Part shown: positions 52,226 to 62,729 of the stretch, piece after piece | Layout of the letters: each line of letters begins with the position of its first letter | How positions within the stretch are numbered: the first letter of the stretch is position 1 | Source: Psychrosphaera saromensis | GTDB taxonomy: Bacteria > Pseudomonadota > Gammaproteobacteria > Enterobacterales > Alteromonadaceae | Direction: 5' to 3' | Length of the DNA stretch: 64,000 nucleotides | Assembly (NCBI RefSeq): GCF_002954545.1 | Contig: NZ_MSCH01000003.1 | Location: 558,001 to 622,000, forward strand | Translations under genes and position numbers: made by a program | The notes under the pieces: generated by a model | Database searches by the model: none | What the model saw: only the letters and a program-made list of their open reading frames with translations | Told to the model about the DNA's origin: nothing

Positions 52226-55200
52226 TGTCTTTCTTACTGCGATAATAAGCAATAGGAATAACAATCAGTGTCAGCACTGAAGACACTGCCATACCAAATA
52301 TTAACGAGACCGCTAAGCCTTTAAATATTGGATCTGACAAGATAAACAAGGCACCTATCATGGCAGCGAGTGCCGTTAATATAATTGGTCTGGCACGCAT
52401 TTTAGCCGAGGCAACCACTGCCTCTTTTAAATCCACACCTTGGGCTAATTGTTGCTCAATAAAGTCCACCAGCAAAATAGAGTTACGCACTATTATTCCA
52501 GCGAGTGCAATCATACCTATCATAGACGGTGCGGTAAATTTAGCGTCCATAATCCAATGTCCTGGGAATATACCAATCATAGTTAACGGAATTGGCGCCA
52601 TAATAATTAACGGCAAACGGTAGTTTTTAAACTGACCAACAATTAACAAATAAATAAGTAACAAACCCACACCATAAGCTATGCCCATATCGCGGAATGT
52701 TTCATAGGTTATTTGCCATTCACCATCCCACTTTATTGCATTGGTATAAGGTTGATCTGGCGCTTGAGTATAGAATATTTCCACCTCTGGATTTTGCTCT
52801 GAAAACGAACCACCAGCTTCAAACATGCCGTACAAAGGACTGTCCGTGTCGCCAGCCATATCAGCCATAACGTAAATCACAGGACGTAAGTTTTTATGAT
52901 AAATAGGTTGGTCTTGTGTGACTTGCACTATCTCAACAAATTCACTTAATGGTACTAATAACCCTTGGTCATTTGCCATTTTGGTATTCAACCAAGCCTG
53001 CATATTTGCCTTATAAGTAACATCACCAGACACAATAATTGGCGTTGGTGTATTGCCCAATCTGTCATGTAAATAGCCAATTGGCTCGACTGATAACAAC
53101 TGATACAACATGCTTTGAGCTTGCGCTTTTACAATACCAAGCTGCTGCGCTCTTTGTTGATTAATCACCACTTGCCATTTAACTTGTTGCGCTGCAATTG
53201 TGGTGTCGGTATCAACTATTTCATTGGTTGTATTAAATGCATTTAACAGAGCACTTGCCGTTTGTTCTCGACTCGCCTGGTCTGGGCCATAAATCTCAGC
53301 CACAATTGGCGCTAACGTTGGTGGGCCAGAAGGCTCTTCCACCATTTTAAAGTTAGCATTAAGTTTATTGGCTATCGGCAATAACAACGAACGCATTTGT
53401 TTGGCTAAGTCATGGCTGCCTTCGTCACGATCTTTGTTGCCAACAATAGTTAACGTGATCTCACCTTGGTGCGACATAGCACGCATATAATACTGACGTA
53501 CTAAACCGTTAAAGGTAATTGGCGCATTGGTGCCAGCATATAACTGATAATTCACCACGTAATCTTGTTTAGCCAACTCAGACGACATTTCTTGCAACAC
53601 AGCTAACGTTGTTTCAACCGTTGTGCCCTCTGGCATATCAACGGCAATTTCCATGGTCGCCTTGTTATCAAACGGCAGCATTTTTAATAACACTAACCCA
53701 GTTACGGGCAATACCATGACGGCGATCATTAATGTCACTATGCCAACAAACAACTTCCACTGATTAGTCAGCGAGTCTTTTGCTGTAATAAATTTACTTA
53801 AGAAATTACCCGCAATACGGCCAATAACATCGGCTGACTCTTTATGCTGTGTATTTTTATCATCGACTACAGCTTTACCATCAGTATTATCGTCTTTGTG
53901 TTCGCCTTTTAATAAACGCACAGCCAACCAAGGTGTAATGGTGAAAGCAATAACCAGAGACAACAACATGCCAGTACTGGCATTAATGGGAATAGGGCTC
54001 ATGTACGGCCCCATTAAACCAGACACAAACGCCATAGGTAACAAAGCCGCGATAACGGTAAAGGTAGCCAGAATAGTTGAGCCACCCACTTCATCAACCG
54101 CTTTAGGAATTAACTCAACTAACGACTCTTCAGGATGAGAGTGTTGGCGGCGATGGATATTTTCCACCACGACAATAGCGTCATCCACCAAAATACCAAT
54201 TGAGAAGATGAGCGCGAACAAGGAGATCCTATTTAAGGTAAAGCCCCAAGCCCAAGAGGAAAACAAGGTAATTAATAACGTAAGGCCAACCGCCAATCCA
54301 ACAATAATCGCCGCGCGTTTACCCAGAAAAAACAACACTAAAATAACTACAGCCATAGTTGCAAACAGCAGTTTTTGAATAAGTTTATTGGCTTTTTGTT
54401 GTGCGGTTAAACCGCTATTACGAGTCACACTATATTGAATATTATCGGGTATAACTTTGCCTTTTAATGCCTCTGCGGTGTCCAGCACTGCATTAGCAAC
54501 ATCAATCGCGTTTCTACCTTCTTGCTTGGCCACACTTAAAGTAACCCCTGAATGTAAACCTGTGCTTTCAACCGATGCTTGGCCAAAACCCATTTGTACA
54601 TAACTGGTTGGTTTTATGCTGGACAAACTAATGTCAGCAATATCGCGTAAATAAACTAATTTAGTACCTTGGCTAACGCCTTGTTCAGACGAGGGCTTTG
54701 CAAAGACAACTAAGTCTTTTACATCTTGTTCATTGGTTAAAAACTGGCCTATTGCCACCACCACATCTTTATTATCAGTTTGAATAGGTAGCTCTGGTGA
54801 ATGTCCACCAAATTGCTGCAAAGCACTTAACACCGCTCTAACATCAACACCAAATGCTGCTGCTTTTACCGGGTCAATTGTCACGTTTACTGCATTTTGT
54901 GCGTAGCCGGTCACTTCAATATTTCGGCTACCCTCAACACGTTGTAATACCTGGCTTACCGAAGTCGCAACCTGGCCAATTTGTGTTTGGCTAACGGAAG
55001 CATCGTCGCTCCAAAAAGTAAGACTCACAATTGGAACGTCATTTATTCCTCTTGCTCTAACCGCCGTCTGACCCACACCATATTGCTGCGGCCAATACAG
55101 CTCTGTCATCACCTGATTCCAGGTTTTCACTAACGCTTCTTGACGTTTAATACCCACGGTAAATTGCACAGTAACAACCGAACGACCTTGCATAGACACA

Positions 55201-55463
55201 CTGTAAACGTCTTCTACACCAGCCATTTGTGACATGGCATTTTCAGCTTTTATCGAAATCTGTTGTTCTACTTCACCACTGCTTAACCCCGGAGCCGAGA
55301 TAAACACATCAACCATAGTCACGTTGATTTGTGGGTCTTCTTCTTTTGGGGTAATTAAAATCGCAATTAAGCCTAAAATCACAATCATAATTGCAAACAA
55401 AGGTGTAATTGGATTGTTTAGCGATAACTTCGCAATACGTCCTGAAATGCCCATATTATTCAC
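52212..55463 (-). CDS. RND efflux permease (HAE1-like)
   Basis: 1083 residues with twelve membrane segments and two large periplasmic loops. TM4 has the proton-relay pair in SIGILVDDAIVVVENIHRR. LALAGIIVRNSILLVDFIEQQL is the matching TM10 region. HAE1-type permeases export drugs or similar amphiphiles. Two bp after the adaptor gene; no outer membrane factor gene is in the operon, so a shared TolC is expected. The substrate is unknown. Confidence 0.92.
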   Translation of the reverse strand: MNNMGISGRIAKLSLNNPITPLFAIMIVILGLIAILITPKEEDPQINVTMVDVFISAPGLSSGEVEQQISIKAENAMSQMAGVEDVYSVSMQGRSVVTVQFTVGIKRQEALVKTWNQVMTELYWPQQYGVGQTAVRARGINDVPIVSLTFWSDDASVSQTQIGQVATSVSQVLQRVEGSRNIEVTGYAQNAVNVTIDPVKAAAFGVDVRAVLSALQQFGGHSPELPIQTDNKDVVVAIGQFLTNEQDVKDLVVFAKPSSEQGVSQGTKLVYLRDIADISLSSIKPTSYVQMGFGQASVESTGLHSGVTLSVAKQEGRNAIDVANAVLDTAEALKGKVIPDNIQYSVTRNSGLTAQQKANKLIQKLLFATMAVVILVLFFLGKRAAIIVGLAVGLTLLITLFSSWAWGFTLNRISLFALIFSIGILVDDAIVVVENIHRRQHSHPEESLVELIPKAVDEVGGSTILATFTVIAALLPMAFVSGLMGPYMSPIPINASTGMLLSLVIAFTITPWLAVRLLKGEHKDDNTDGKAVVDDKNTQHKESADVIGRIAGNFLSKFITAKDSLTNQWKLFVGIVTLMIAVMVLPVTGLVLLKMLPFDNKATMEIAVDMPEGTTVETTLAVLQEMSSELAKQDYVVNYQLYAGTNAPITFNGLVRQYYMRAMSHQGEITLTIVGNKDRDEGSHDLAKQMRSLLLPIANKLNANFKMVEEPSGPPTLAPIVAEIYGPDQASREQTASALLNAFNTTNEIVDTDTTIAAQQVKWQVVINQQRAQQLGIVKAQAQSMLYQLLSVEPIGYLHDRLGNTPTPIIVSGDVTYKANMQAWLNTKMANDQGLLVPLSEFVEIVQVTQDQPIYHKNLRPVIYVMADMAGDTDSPLYGMFEAGGSFSEQNPEVEIFYTQAPDQPYTNAIKWDGEWQITYETFRDMGIAYGVGLLLIYLLIVGQFKNYRLPLIIMAPIPLTMIGIFPGHWIMDAKFTAPSMIGMIALAGIIVRNSILLVDFIEQQLAQGVDLKEAVVASAKMRARPIILTALAAMIGALFILSDPIFKGLAVSLIFGMAVSSVLTLIVIPIAYYRSKKDKSEP

Positions 55464-55465
55464 CT

Positions 55466-56518
55466 TTATTCAGATTCTGACGAAAGCAGTTTTGCACCGT
55501 TAGCCGCCACTTGTTCTCTAACCGACAAACCAGACAAAATCTCTATCACCTGATTATTTTTATCTGCCATAAACTTCTCACCCAACAGCACCTGACGTAA
55601 CGCATAAGTCTCATCTAACTTTACATAAACCGCAGACAAGTCACCCTGGTTAAACACCGCACTGATTGGTACTACTAATGCAGAACGCGGGTCGGTTTTA
55701 ACCGCCACTTTAATAAAACTACCTGGGCGTTGGTTAAAGTCATCTTTGTTAATATTGGCTCTTACTAAAATGGTATGGGTTTGAGTATCTAAATTTGGCG
55801 CTATGGTTAAATTGCTTAATGTTTTCCAGCTACCATTACTGGTTTGTGCCAATAACGTTTTTGTGGTTTCTACATCTTTGATCAGAGAATTTGGCACATG
55901 CACAATCAGACGGTTTTGGTTTAATGCAAACCCCGTTAACAGCGCTTGACCAAAGTTTGCAGTTTCCCCCACTTCAATATGACGCGCAGTGACCACACCA
56001 GAATATGGTGCAATAATCGTTGTATAGCTGAGTTGTTGTTTTACTTCTGAGATTTGAGCTTTCGCTAAACTAATATTGGCACTAGCAACATCTACGGCGC
56101 TAGACGCTTTGGTGATATCGTTTTGACTAACAAAGCTGTCTGCCGCCAAACCTTTTAATCTTTTAAATTCACTTTTGGCTTGTGCCTCATTTGCCTGAGC
56201 CACTTTAAGTGATGCATTCGCCTTAGCCAATTGTGCTTTTAATTCAGTGTCGTCCAGTTCAATAAGCACTTTGCCTACGGCCACCTGATCATCCACATCT
56301 ACATAAATCTTTTTAACTTTGGCATTGACTTGAGCAGACACCGTTGACTCATTAATCGCCTCAACATGGCCATTTAACACAACTTTAGAATCTAATTGAA
56401 TACGCTTAGCCGCAACAAATTCAATCTCTTGTGTCTGTGCTGAACTCGCTATTGCGCTGCTTGCTGTTAAAGAGCTAAGTAAACTGATAGCTAAGGTGAA
56501 TAAGTGTCTAATTTTCAT
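55466..56518 (-). CDS. RND efflux periplasmic adaptor (MFP)
   Basis: 350 residues from the ATG at 56518 (a longer frame starts at 56560 but the signal peptide begins at MKIRHLFTLAI). Then barrel-sandwich, hairpin (a long Ala-rich coiled coil about 95-165) and beta-barrel domains (GHVEAINESTVSAQVNAKVK; IIAPYSGVVTARHIEVGET). It links the permease with the outer membrane channel. First gene of the pair. Confidence 0.9.
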   Translation of the reverse strand: MKIRHLFTLAISLLSSLTASSAIASSAQTQEIEFVAAKRIQLDSKVVLNGHVEAINESTVSAQVNAKVKKIYVDVDDQVAVGKVLIELDDTELKAQLAKANASLKVAQANEAQAKSEFKRLKGLAADSFVSQNDITKASSAVDVASANISLAKAQISEVKQQLSYTTIIAPYSGVVTARHIEVGETANFGQALLTGFALNQNRLIVHVPNSLIKDVETTKTLLAQTSNGSWKTLSNLTIAPNLDTQTHTILVRANINKDDFNQRPGSFIKVAVKTDPRSALVVPISAVFNQGDLSAVYVKLDETYALRQVLLGEKFMADKNNQVIEILSGLSVREQVAANGAKLLSSESE

Positions 56519-56866
56519 AATAATTCTGCTTTTAATTAAGTTACTTTGACTGCCTGCCAAAATAATAGACCAATATTGATTAAATAATAGAAGTTATAAT
56601 ATATTAGAAATTACTAATACACAAAATAAAAGTGACCCCAAAAGTTAACGCCATTAGGCACAAACAACAAATCACCACAAAAATCACAGCCCAAACTAGC
56701 TTCACCGCACATATTAATTTCACTGATTTTTTAATATAGGGAAAACCCTTAAATAACTAAAAAATTGTATTTAACTGCTTGAATATAATCCAAAGTCACT
56801 TAATATACGCCGCAACTAAACATTGTTTTTTACGGACAATACTTTCAATATCAATAAGGATAATCA
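56519..56866. other. Intergenic region between the RND operon and the lipoprotein array
   Basis: Highly AT-rich. It holds a perfect -10 box (TATAAT, 56784-56789) for the first lipoprotein gene, with no clear -35, and the minus-strand promoter of the RND pair (not resolved). A short minus-strand frame at 56796-56984 is not a convincing gene. Confidence 0.4.
56784..56789 (+). promoter_or_regulatory. Candidate -10 box for tandem lipoprotein gene 1
   Basis: TATAAT about 80 bp before the ATG; no good -35 at 17 bp. Confidence 0.4.
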
Positions 56867-58468
56867 ATGACTTCTTATAAATTATACAAACCTCTATTTT
56901 TATCACTAAGCTTAGCGCTTGCAGGTTGTGGCGGCGGCGGTGACGACGATGAAACTCCTGAAGTAACAACTCCTGAAGTAACAACTCCTGAAAGCACGCT
57001 TTCAGTTGCTAACCCAATTGCTGACATAGAGTTGATTTTTGGTGAAAAATTAGAGTTCAGTATCGCAGACGACACGTGTGTTGACAGTAACGGTGCCGAT
57101 ATTACTTATAACTTAACTCTTAGCAATAATGTTGGTCTTTCATTAGTTGGCTCTACAATAACTAGCTTTACAAGGTTAGAGGGTGTTGCAGATGAGATTG
57201 GTGTCGTTAGTGTAACTGCTACTTGTAGCACAGCTACTGACACGTTGACGGATGCATTTACCGTTACCGTTGTTGAATCTGAATTCTCGCCAACTGTTTC
57301 ATTATCATTCCCATTAGCGGTTGGTAAATATAACGAAGACTCACTTGATATGTTTGGTAACGTTGAAGCCGCTACAGGTACTACGTTAAATTCAGTAACT
57401 GTTTTTGTTGACGATGTTGAAACTGCAACCACATTAAACGCAGATAAAACGGCATGGCGTGTTAGTGATGTGACAATTGATGCCAGCTCTATAATTGATC
57501 AAAAGATCACTGTAGTGGCAGATGCAACCATAACGGCAACTAGCGCAAGTATTCAAAAATATGAAGAAGTCTCTCTGACTAATGACTTATTTAAAACGAC
57601 TATCTACGAAAATATTTCTGATATCGCAGTAAATGACGCAACTGATGATATTTATGTACATTCAGATGGGAAGTACTTAAATCTTAATAAATTTAATTTA
57701 ACTTCAGGATCTAACAGTGCATTCAATTACACACGTGATGCAACTTATGGAAACTCAGCCATTACAAGTATTGCAACAGACTCTGAAAACTTATATTTAA
57801 GTACTGCCACTGCAGTTACAAAAATTGATTTATCAACCAATATTGAAACTATTCTTTCTGATATTAATAACGGTACAAGTAGCTCTGCTGATCCAGAATT
57901 TATTTTTGATATCAATTTTACAGCTCTAAATGGTTTATTATATGCAGCTGATAATACTGCGAACGAAATATATACAATTGATCTTACAACAGGGGATCGT
58001 AATACTATATTTACACAACTTTCTTTACTTTCTATAAAGGTTAATTCGGCAACAAACACACTATATGCAGCTGTAAATTCTCCAATTGATGACACAACAA
58101 CGATAGGTTCTTTAAATGCAACGTCAGGTGTTTATAAAGAAGACTTGGCTACAATAGATGCTAAAGGCCCAATAACTGATTTTGCAATTAATGAAGTTAA
58201 TAATGAATTATTTTTTGTTGACAGTACTGGTAACCTTATAAAAGTTGCATTAGACACTAATACTCAAACTACAATCGTTACTGCTTTATTTAGTGTGGAA
58301 GCTGCTTTCAATACTACATCACCTTTAACTGGTCTTCATTACAACACTGAACGTAATGTAATCATTGCCGCAGGTAGAGATGCTGACGGTACTAACAAGC
58401 TATTAGTGATTGACCCAGTATCTGGTGATTACGCTAAAGTAGCGGCTGGTACAGTTGATGCTGATTAA
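56867..58468 (+). CDS. Tandem array lipoprotein, copy 1
   Basis: 533 residues. Signal peptide with lipobox (LALAGC near 16-21), a Gly run (GGGGDDD), a Glu/Thr/Pro-rich spacer, a cadherin/Ig-like part (about 45-140; ANPIADIELIFGEKLEFSIADDTC), then a beta-propeller-like region (about 240-530; YLNLNKFNLTSGSN; YAADNTANEIYTIDLTTGD) and the shared C-terminus IIAAGRDADGTNKLLVIDPV. No catalytic motif seen. Copy 1 and copy 2 are almost identical through the propeller. AAGGA lies 6 nt before the ATG. Role unknown; an outer-surface or periplasmic lipoprotein. Confidence 0.82.
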   Translation: MTSYKLYKPLFLSLSLALAGCGGGGDDDETPEVTTPEVTTPESTLSVANPIADIELIFGEKLEFSIADDTCVDSNGADITYNLTLSNNVGLSLVGSTITSFTRLEGVADEIGVVSVTATCSTATDTLTDAFTVTVVESEFSPTVSLSFPLAVGKYNEDSLDMFGNVEAATGTTLNSVTVFVDDVETATTLNADKTAWRVSDVTIDASSIIDQKITVVADATITATSASIQKYEEVSLTNDLFKTTIYENISDIAVNDATDDIYVHSDGKYLNLNKFNLTSGSNSAFNYTRDATYGNSAITSIATDSENLYLSTATAVTKIDLSTNIETILSDINNGTSSSADPEFIFDINFTALNGLLYAADNTANEIYTIDLTTGDRNTIFTQLSLLSIKVNSATNTLYAAVNSPIDDTTTIGSLNATSGVYKEDLATIDAKGPITDFAINEVNNELFFVDSTGNLIKVALDTNTQTTIVTALFSVEAAFNTTSPLTGLHYNTERNVIIAAGRDADGTNKLLVIDPVSGDYAKVAAGTVDAD

Positions 58469-58570
58469 GCTATAGCACTAAATGTGAGATGCTGAATAAA
58501 AGCTAGAAGCAATTTGCTACTAGCTTTTTACAAGCTATCAGTTACGAGATTTTTATTACAAAATAATAAA

Positions 58571-58637
58571 GCCGCTGTTTACATTAATTCAAGATAAAGT
58601 ACTTAGATTGATGTAAACAGCGGCCTTTTTTTTTTAC
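58571..58637 (+). terminator. Repeated long hairpin terminator after gene 1
   Basis: 14-bp stem (58571-58584 with 58611-58624) and a long T run. Its loop and stem reappear after genes 2 and 3. Confidence 0.88.
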
Positions 58638-58670
58638 GGACAATACTTTCAATATCAATAAGGATAATCA

Positions 58671-60245
58671 ATGACTTCTTATAAATTATACAAACCTTTA
58701 TTTTTATCACTAAGCTTAGCGCTTGCAGGTTGTGGCGGCGGCGGTGACGACGATGAAACCCCTGAAGTAACAACTCCAGAAAGCGCTCTTTCAGTTGCTA
58801 ACCCAATTGCTGATATAGAATTAATTTTTGGTACACCGTTAGATTTCAGTATCGCAGACGACACGTGTGTTGACAGTAACGGTGCCGATATTACTTATTC
58901 AATGAACTATAGTAATAACCTTGGTTTTACATTATCTGGCACTTCAACCACTAGCTTGACGAATTTAAAGGGGTTAGCAAACTCAACTGGTGTCGTTAAT
59001 GTAACTGCTACCTGTAGCACAGCGACTGAAAGCTTAACGGATGCATTTACCGTTACCGTTGTTGAATCTGAATTCTCGCCAACTGTTTCATTATCATTCC
59101 CATTAGCGGTTGGTAAATATAACGAAGACGCTATTGATATGTTTGGTACCGTTGAAGCAGCTACGGGTACTACGTTAAATTCAGTAACTGTTTTTGTTGA
59201 CGATGTTGAAACTGCAACCATATTCATATTAAACACTGCTAAAACAGCATGGCGTTTAGAAGATGTGACACTTACTGACGATTCGAAGGTCACAATAGTA
59301 GCAGATGCAACCATAACGGAAACTAGCGAAAGTATTCAACAATATGAAGAAATTTCTCTGACTAATGATTTATTTGCAACGACTATCGACGAAAATATTT
59401 CTGATATCGCAGTAAATGACGCAACTGATGATATTTATGTACATTCAGATGGGAAGTACTTAAATCTTAATAAATTTAATTTAACTTCAGGATCTAACAG
59501 TGCATTCAATTACACACGTGATGCAACTTATGGAAACTCAGCCATTACAAGTATTGCCACAGACTCTGAAAACTTATATTTAAGTACTACCGCTGCAGTT
59601 ACAAAAATTGATTTATCAACCAATATTGAAACTATTCTTTCTGATATTAATAACGGTACAAGTAGCGATGCTGATCCAGAATTTATTTTTGATATCAATT
59701 TTACAGCTCTAAATGGTTTATTATATGCAGCTGATAATACTGCGAACGAAATATATACAATTGATCTTACAACAGGGGATCGTAATACTATATCTACACA
59801 ACCTTCTTTACTTTCTATAAAGGTTAATTCGGCAACAAACACATTATATGCAGCTGTAAATTCTTCAGTTGATGACAGAATAAGGATAGTTTCTTTAAAT
59901 GCAACGACAGGTGTTTTTATATATGAATTGGCTTTAATAGATTCTAAAGGCCCAATAGCTGATTTTGCAATTAATGAAGTTAATAATGAATTATTTTTTG
60001 TTGACAGCACAGGCAACCTTATTAAAGTTGAATTAGACACTTACACGCAAACTACAATCGTTACTGCATTATTTAGTGTAGAAAATGCTGAGACTGCTAT
60101 ATCACCTTTAACTGGCCTTCATTACCACACTGAACGTAATGTAATTATTGCCGCAGGTAGAGATGCTGACGGTACTAACAAATTATTAGTGATTGACCCA
60201 GTATCTGGTGATTACGCTAAAGTAGCGACTGGTACAGTTGATTAA
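58671..60245 (+). CDS. Tandem array lipoprotein, copy 2
   Basis: 524 residues. Same layout as copy 1 with the same lipobox and Gly run; the propeller is nearly identical. It differs in the second part of the Ig-like region (YSNNLGFTLSGTSTT) and in a stretch near residue 195. Its ATG is only 34 nt after the T run of the gene 1 terminator, and those bases are a copy of the sequence before gene 1, without the gene 1 promoter. It may depend on read-through. SD AAGGA is kept. Confidence 0.82.
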   Translation: MTSYKLYKPLFLSLSLALAGCGGGGDDDETPEVTTPESALSVANPIADIELIFGTPLDFSIADDTCVDSNGADITYSMNYSNNLGFTLSGTSTTSLTNLKGLANSTGVVNVTATCSTATESLTDAFTVTVVESEFSPTVSLSFPLAVGKYNEDAIDMFGTVEAATGTTLNSVTVFVDDVETATIFILNTAKTAWRLEDVTLTDDSKVTIVADATITETSESIQQYEEISLTNDLFATTIDENISDIAVNDATDDIYVHSDGKYLNLNKFNLTSGSNSAFNYTRDATYGNSAITSIATDSENLYLSTTAAVTKIDLSTNIETILSDINNGTSSDADPEFIFDINFTALNGLLYAADNTANEIYTIDLTTGDRNTISTQPSLLSIKVNSATNTLYAAVNSSVDDRIRIVSLNATTGVFIYELALIDSKGPIADFAINEVNNELFFVDSTGNLIKVELDTYTQTTIVTALFSVENAETAISPLTGLHYHTERNVIIAAGRDADGTNKLLVIDPVSGDYAKVATGTVD

Positions 60246-60306
60246 GCTATAAGCTATAAGCTATAAGCTATAAGCTATAAGCTATAAGCTATAAGCTATA
60301 AGCTAT
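60244..60306 (+). repeat. Heptamer tandem repeat AAGCTAT, nine copies
   Basis: Nine perfect copies of AAGCTAT that begin at the stop codon of copy 2. Six related units follow copy 3 and one follows copy 1. Confidence 0.92.
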
Positions 60307-60360
60307 AAAAATAGTTTTTAGCGAAAAGTACCACTTACAAGCTTTTTATTACAAAAGCAT

Positions 60361-60426
60361 AAGGCCGCTGTTTACATTAATTCAAGATAAAGTACTTGGA
60401 TTGATGTAAACAGCGGCCTTTTTTGT
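60361..60426 (+). terminator. Repeated long hairpin terminator after gene 2
   Basis: 17-bp stem (60361-60377 with 60404-60420) and T run; loop nearly as after gene 1. Confidence 0.88.
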
Positions 60427-60505
60427 CTTGTTGCTTTGTTCTTTTCTCCTTTGCTTCTTTGCTCCCTTGTTCCCTTGTTCCTTTGCTCCCTTGTTCCTTT
60501 GCTTC
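60413..60505 (+). repeat. A-free pyrimidine-rich tract
   Basis: 93 nt without an A, made of imperfect repeats of TTGCTCCC / TTGTTCC units. Directly after the gene 2 terminator. No gene. Confidence 0.85.
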
Positions 60506-60664
60506 ATTGTTTTTTTATTCTTTGCCAAGAGCTAAGTGTGATTTGTTAAGTGCTTTTGTGTGCTTAATAACCTAGCCAGTCACTTTCTACAAAATCACCT
60601 CATAAAACACACTTTTATTCGCTTGCTGTAATAACGTGAAATATTAATATTTTTAGCTTATCTC

Positions 60665-60670
60665 TATAAT
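60665..60670 (+). promoter_or_regulatory. Candidate -10 box for tandem lipoprotein gene 3
   Basis: TATAAT about 35 bp before the ATG, in a stretch shared with gene 4 (62911-62996). Confidence 0.5.
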
Positions 60671-60704
60671 CACGCAGAAGAAATACAACAATAATGGATA
60701 ACCA

Positions 60705-62729
60705 ATGACTTCTTATAAACTGTATAACACTTTACTCTTATCGCTTAGCTTAACTCTAACTGGTTGCGGAAGTGATAATGACGATGCAGAAATACCAACT
60801 GAGACTACAGCCGAAACGGTCACAGAAACAGATAACGGCACTACTCCTCCAGAAGCTACTCCAGAAACGACGACGCCTGAAGGGACGCTTTCACTGGCTA
60901 ACCCAATTGCAGATATGACGTTAATAGCCGACACAGCTTTAAACTTTTCTATCCCGGAAAATACCTGTGTCCACACAACAGGCGAGAGTATTAATTACTC
61001 TATGAGCCTGGCTAATAACGCTGGCTTTACATTAACTAACTTTACACAGCTAACAGGCAAACCGACTGAATTAGGTGTGGTCACTGTAACGGTTACTTGT
61101 AGTACAACTGCTGCAACTTTCACTGATGAATTTACAATTACCGTTGTAGACTTTGAAGCAGCGCCTGCTGTTGAAATAGATGCACCTAGCTTTGCTAGAG
61201 CTAATGAAACGTTCACGTTAAAAGCAGTAGCAGAAGACGTTAATTTATCTGGCTCAATTGTCTCTTATTCATGGGAAGTAACAACTGACGAGACCATTGT
61301 TTTAATAGGTAATGACACCTCAACTGTCTCATTTACTACTCCAGACACTTCAGTACAAACAACAGCTACGCTTGAAGTAACCGTCACTGACAATGATGGC
61401 GATACCACAACACAAGCCGTTACCATTGACTTAATATCGATCAATGCTCCAGAGATATCACTGTCTTTTCCATTCTCGTTAGGTACATACAATGAAGATG
61501 AAATTGATATGTTTGGTTATGCTGGTTTCAATGACCCACATAACCCTGTTACTGTGACGACTGTGTCTCTAACAGTTGACGACACGCCTTACACAGCAAC
61601 TGTTACAGACACAACATGGCGGGTTAAAGATGTAATAATTACTGACACTTCAAAAATCACAATATTAGCAACAGCATCGGATGGCTTCATTAATTATGAA
61701 GAGGTCACTCTAACCAATGAGTTATATGAAACCACTATCAACAATAATATTGCTGATATTGCAGTAAATGAATCAACGGATGAAGTGTATGTGCAAGTTA
61801 GCGGTGCAAACCCTGGAGACAATCAACTTACGCGCTTTAACTTAACTTCTGCGGTTAATAGTCTTTTCACGGTTAATCAACCAGATAATTATGCCTACAG
61901 CGACTCAGCTGCAACAAGTATCGCACTTGATTCTGAATCGGATACCTTATTCGTTAGTTACTCTAATGCTATAAGTAAAATAGACTTAAGCACTGGGAAT
62001 GAAACTATTTTATCGGATGCAGACATAGGTACAAATCATTCAACTGAAACACCAAACCTTGCTATTGATCTTAGTTATGATTCCACTAGTTCATATCTAT
62101 ATTACGCTAACCTAAGCACTGTCATACTAGACCAGAAAATTAACTATGTTATTACCGAAGATGCCCAATACCCAGATCAAAATGGCGGCTTAGTAACTGA
62201 AGTGGTTGGCGACCGACACTGGTATTTGACAGTAAGAAAACCTACATCGATTATCACCTATGGTGATCAGATTTATTTTACATATGGTTATAGCAACTCT
62301 GATTCAGGGACTATAGGGGCATATACTAATGGTTCAACTGGTCTAACAAAAACACTCCATACAGTTGAAAGCCCTGCTAACGGTGGTAATGGAGGCGCTA
62401 TTTCTGACCTGACAATAAATGGAGGTGGCGATGAACTCTACTTTATAGATGGCTCTGGTGATTTAGTTAAACTTACACTAGAGCTTTCACGCAATCCACC
62501 AGACTATGAAGAAGAATCCGCTGTAACGGCGGTAACTACAGTAGTTGAAAATTTATTTAGTGTGGAATCAATTGCTGATGACACTTCACCATTAATCGGC
62601 CTTCATTACGACACGACACGTAATGTAATTATTGCGGCTGGTAGAGATGCTGACGGTACTAACAAGCTATTAGTGATTGACCCAGTATCTGGTGATTACG
62701 CTAAAGTAGCGACTGGTACAGTTGATTAA
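60705..62729 (+). CDS. Tandem array lipoprotein, copy 3 (with PKD/REJ-like insert)
   Basis: 674 residues. Lipobox LTLTGC; Thr/Glu-rich spacer longer than in copies 1 and 2. It has a domain absent from them (about 155-245; SFARANETFTLKAVAEDVN; WEVTTDETIV; VTDNDGDTTTQAV), typical of PKD/REJ-like beta-sandwich repeats. The propeller and C-terminus (IIAAGRDADGTNKLLVIDPV) are the same family. No catalytic motif. Confidence 0.82.
   Translation: MTSYKLYNTLLLSLSLTLTGCGSDNDDAEIPTETTAETVTETDNGTTPPEATPETTTPEGTLSLANPIADMTLIADTALNFSIPENTCVHTTGESINYSMSLANNAGFTLTNFTQLTGKPTELGVVTVTVTCSTTAATFTDEFTITVVDFEAAPAVEIDAPSFARANETFTLKAVAEDVNLSGSIVSYSWEVTTDETIVLIGNDTSTVSFTTPDTSVQTTATLEVTVTDNDGDTTTQAVTIDLISINAPEISLSFPFSLGTYNEDEIDMFGYAGFNDPHNPVTVTTVSLTVDDTPYTATVTDTTWRVKDVIITDTSKITILATASDGFINYEEVTLTNELYETTINNNIADIAVNESTDEVYVQVSGANPGDNQLTRFNLTSAVNSLFTVNQPDNYAYSDSAATSIALDSESDTLFVSYSNAISKIDLSTGNETILSDADIGTNHSTETPNLAIDLSYDSTSSYLYYANLSTVILDQKINYVITEDAQYPDQNGGLVTEVVGDRHWYLTVRKPTSIITYGDQIYFTYGYSNSDSGTIGAYTNGSTGLTKTLHTVESPANGGNGGAISDLTINGGGDELYFIDGSGDLVKLTLELSRNPPDYEEESAVTAVTTVVENLFSVESIADDTSPLIGLHYDTTRNVIIAAGRDADGTNKLLVIDPVSGDYAKVATGTVD

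Noticed and set aside
56796-56984. Minus-strand 62-codon frame at the array start
   Set aside because: Overlaps the signal peptide of lipoprotein 1; composition is that of a shadow frame.
60244-60306. Heptamer repeat as a phase-variation tract
   Set aside because: It begins at the stop codon, so copy changes cannot shift a reading frame of the gene.
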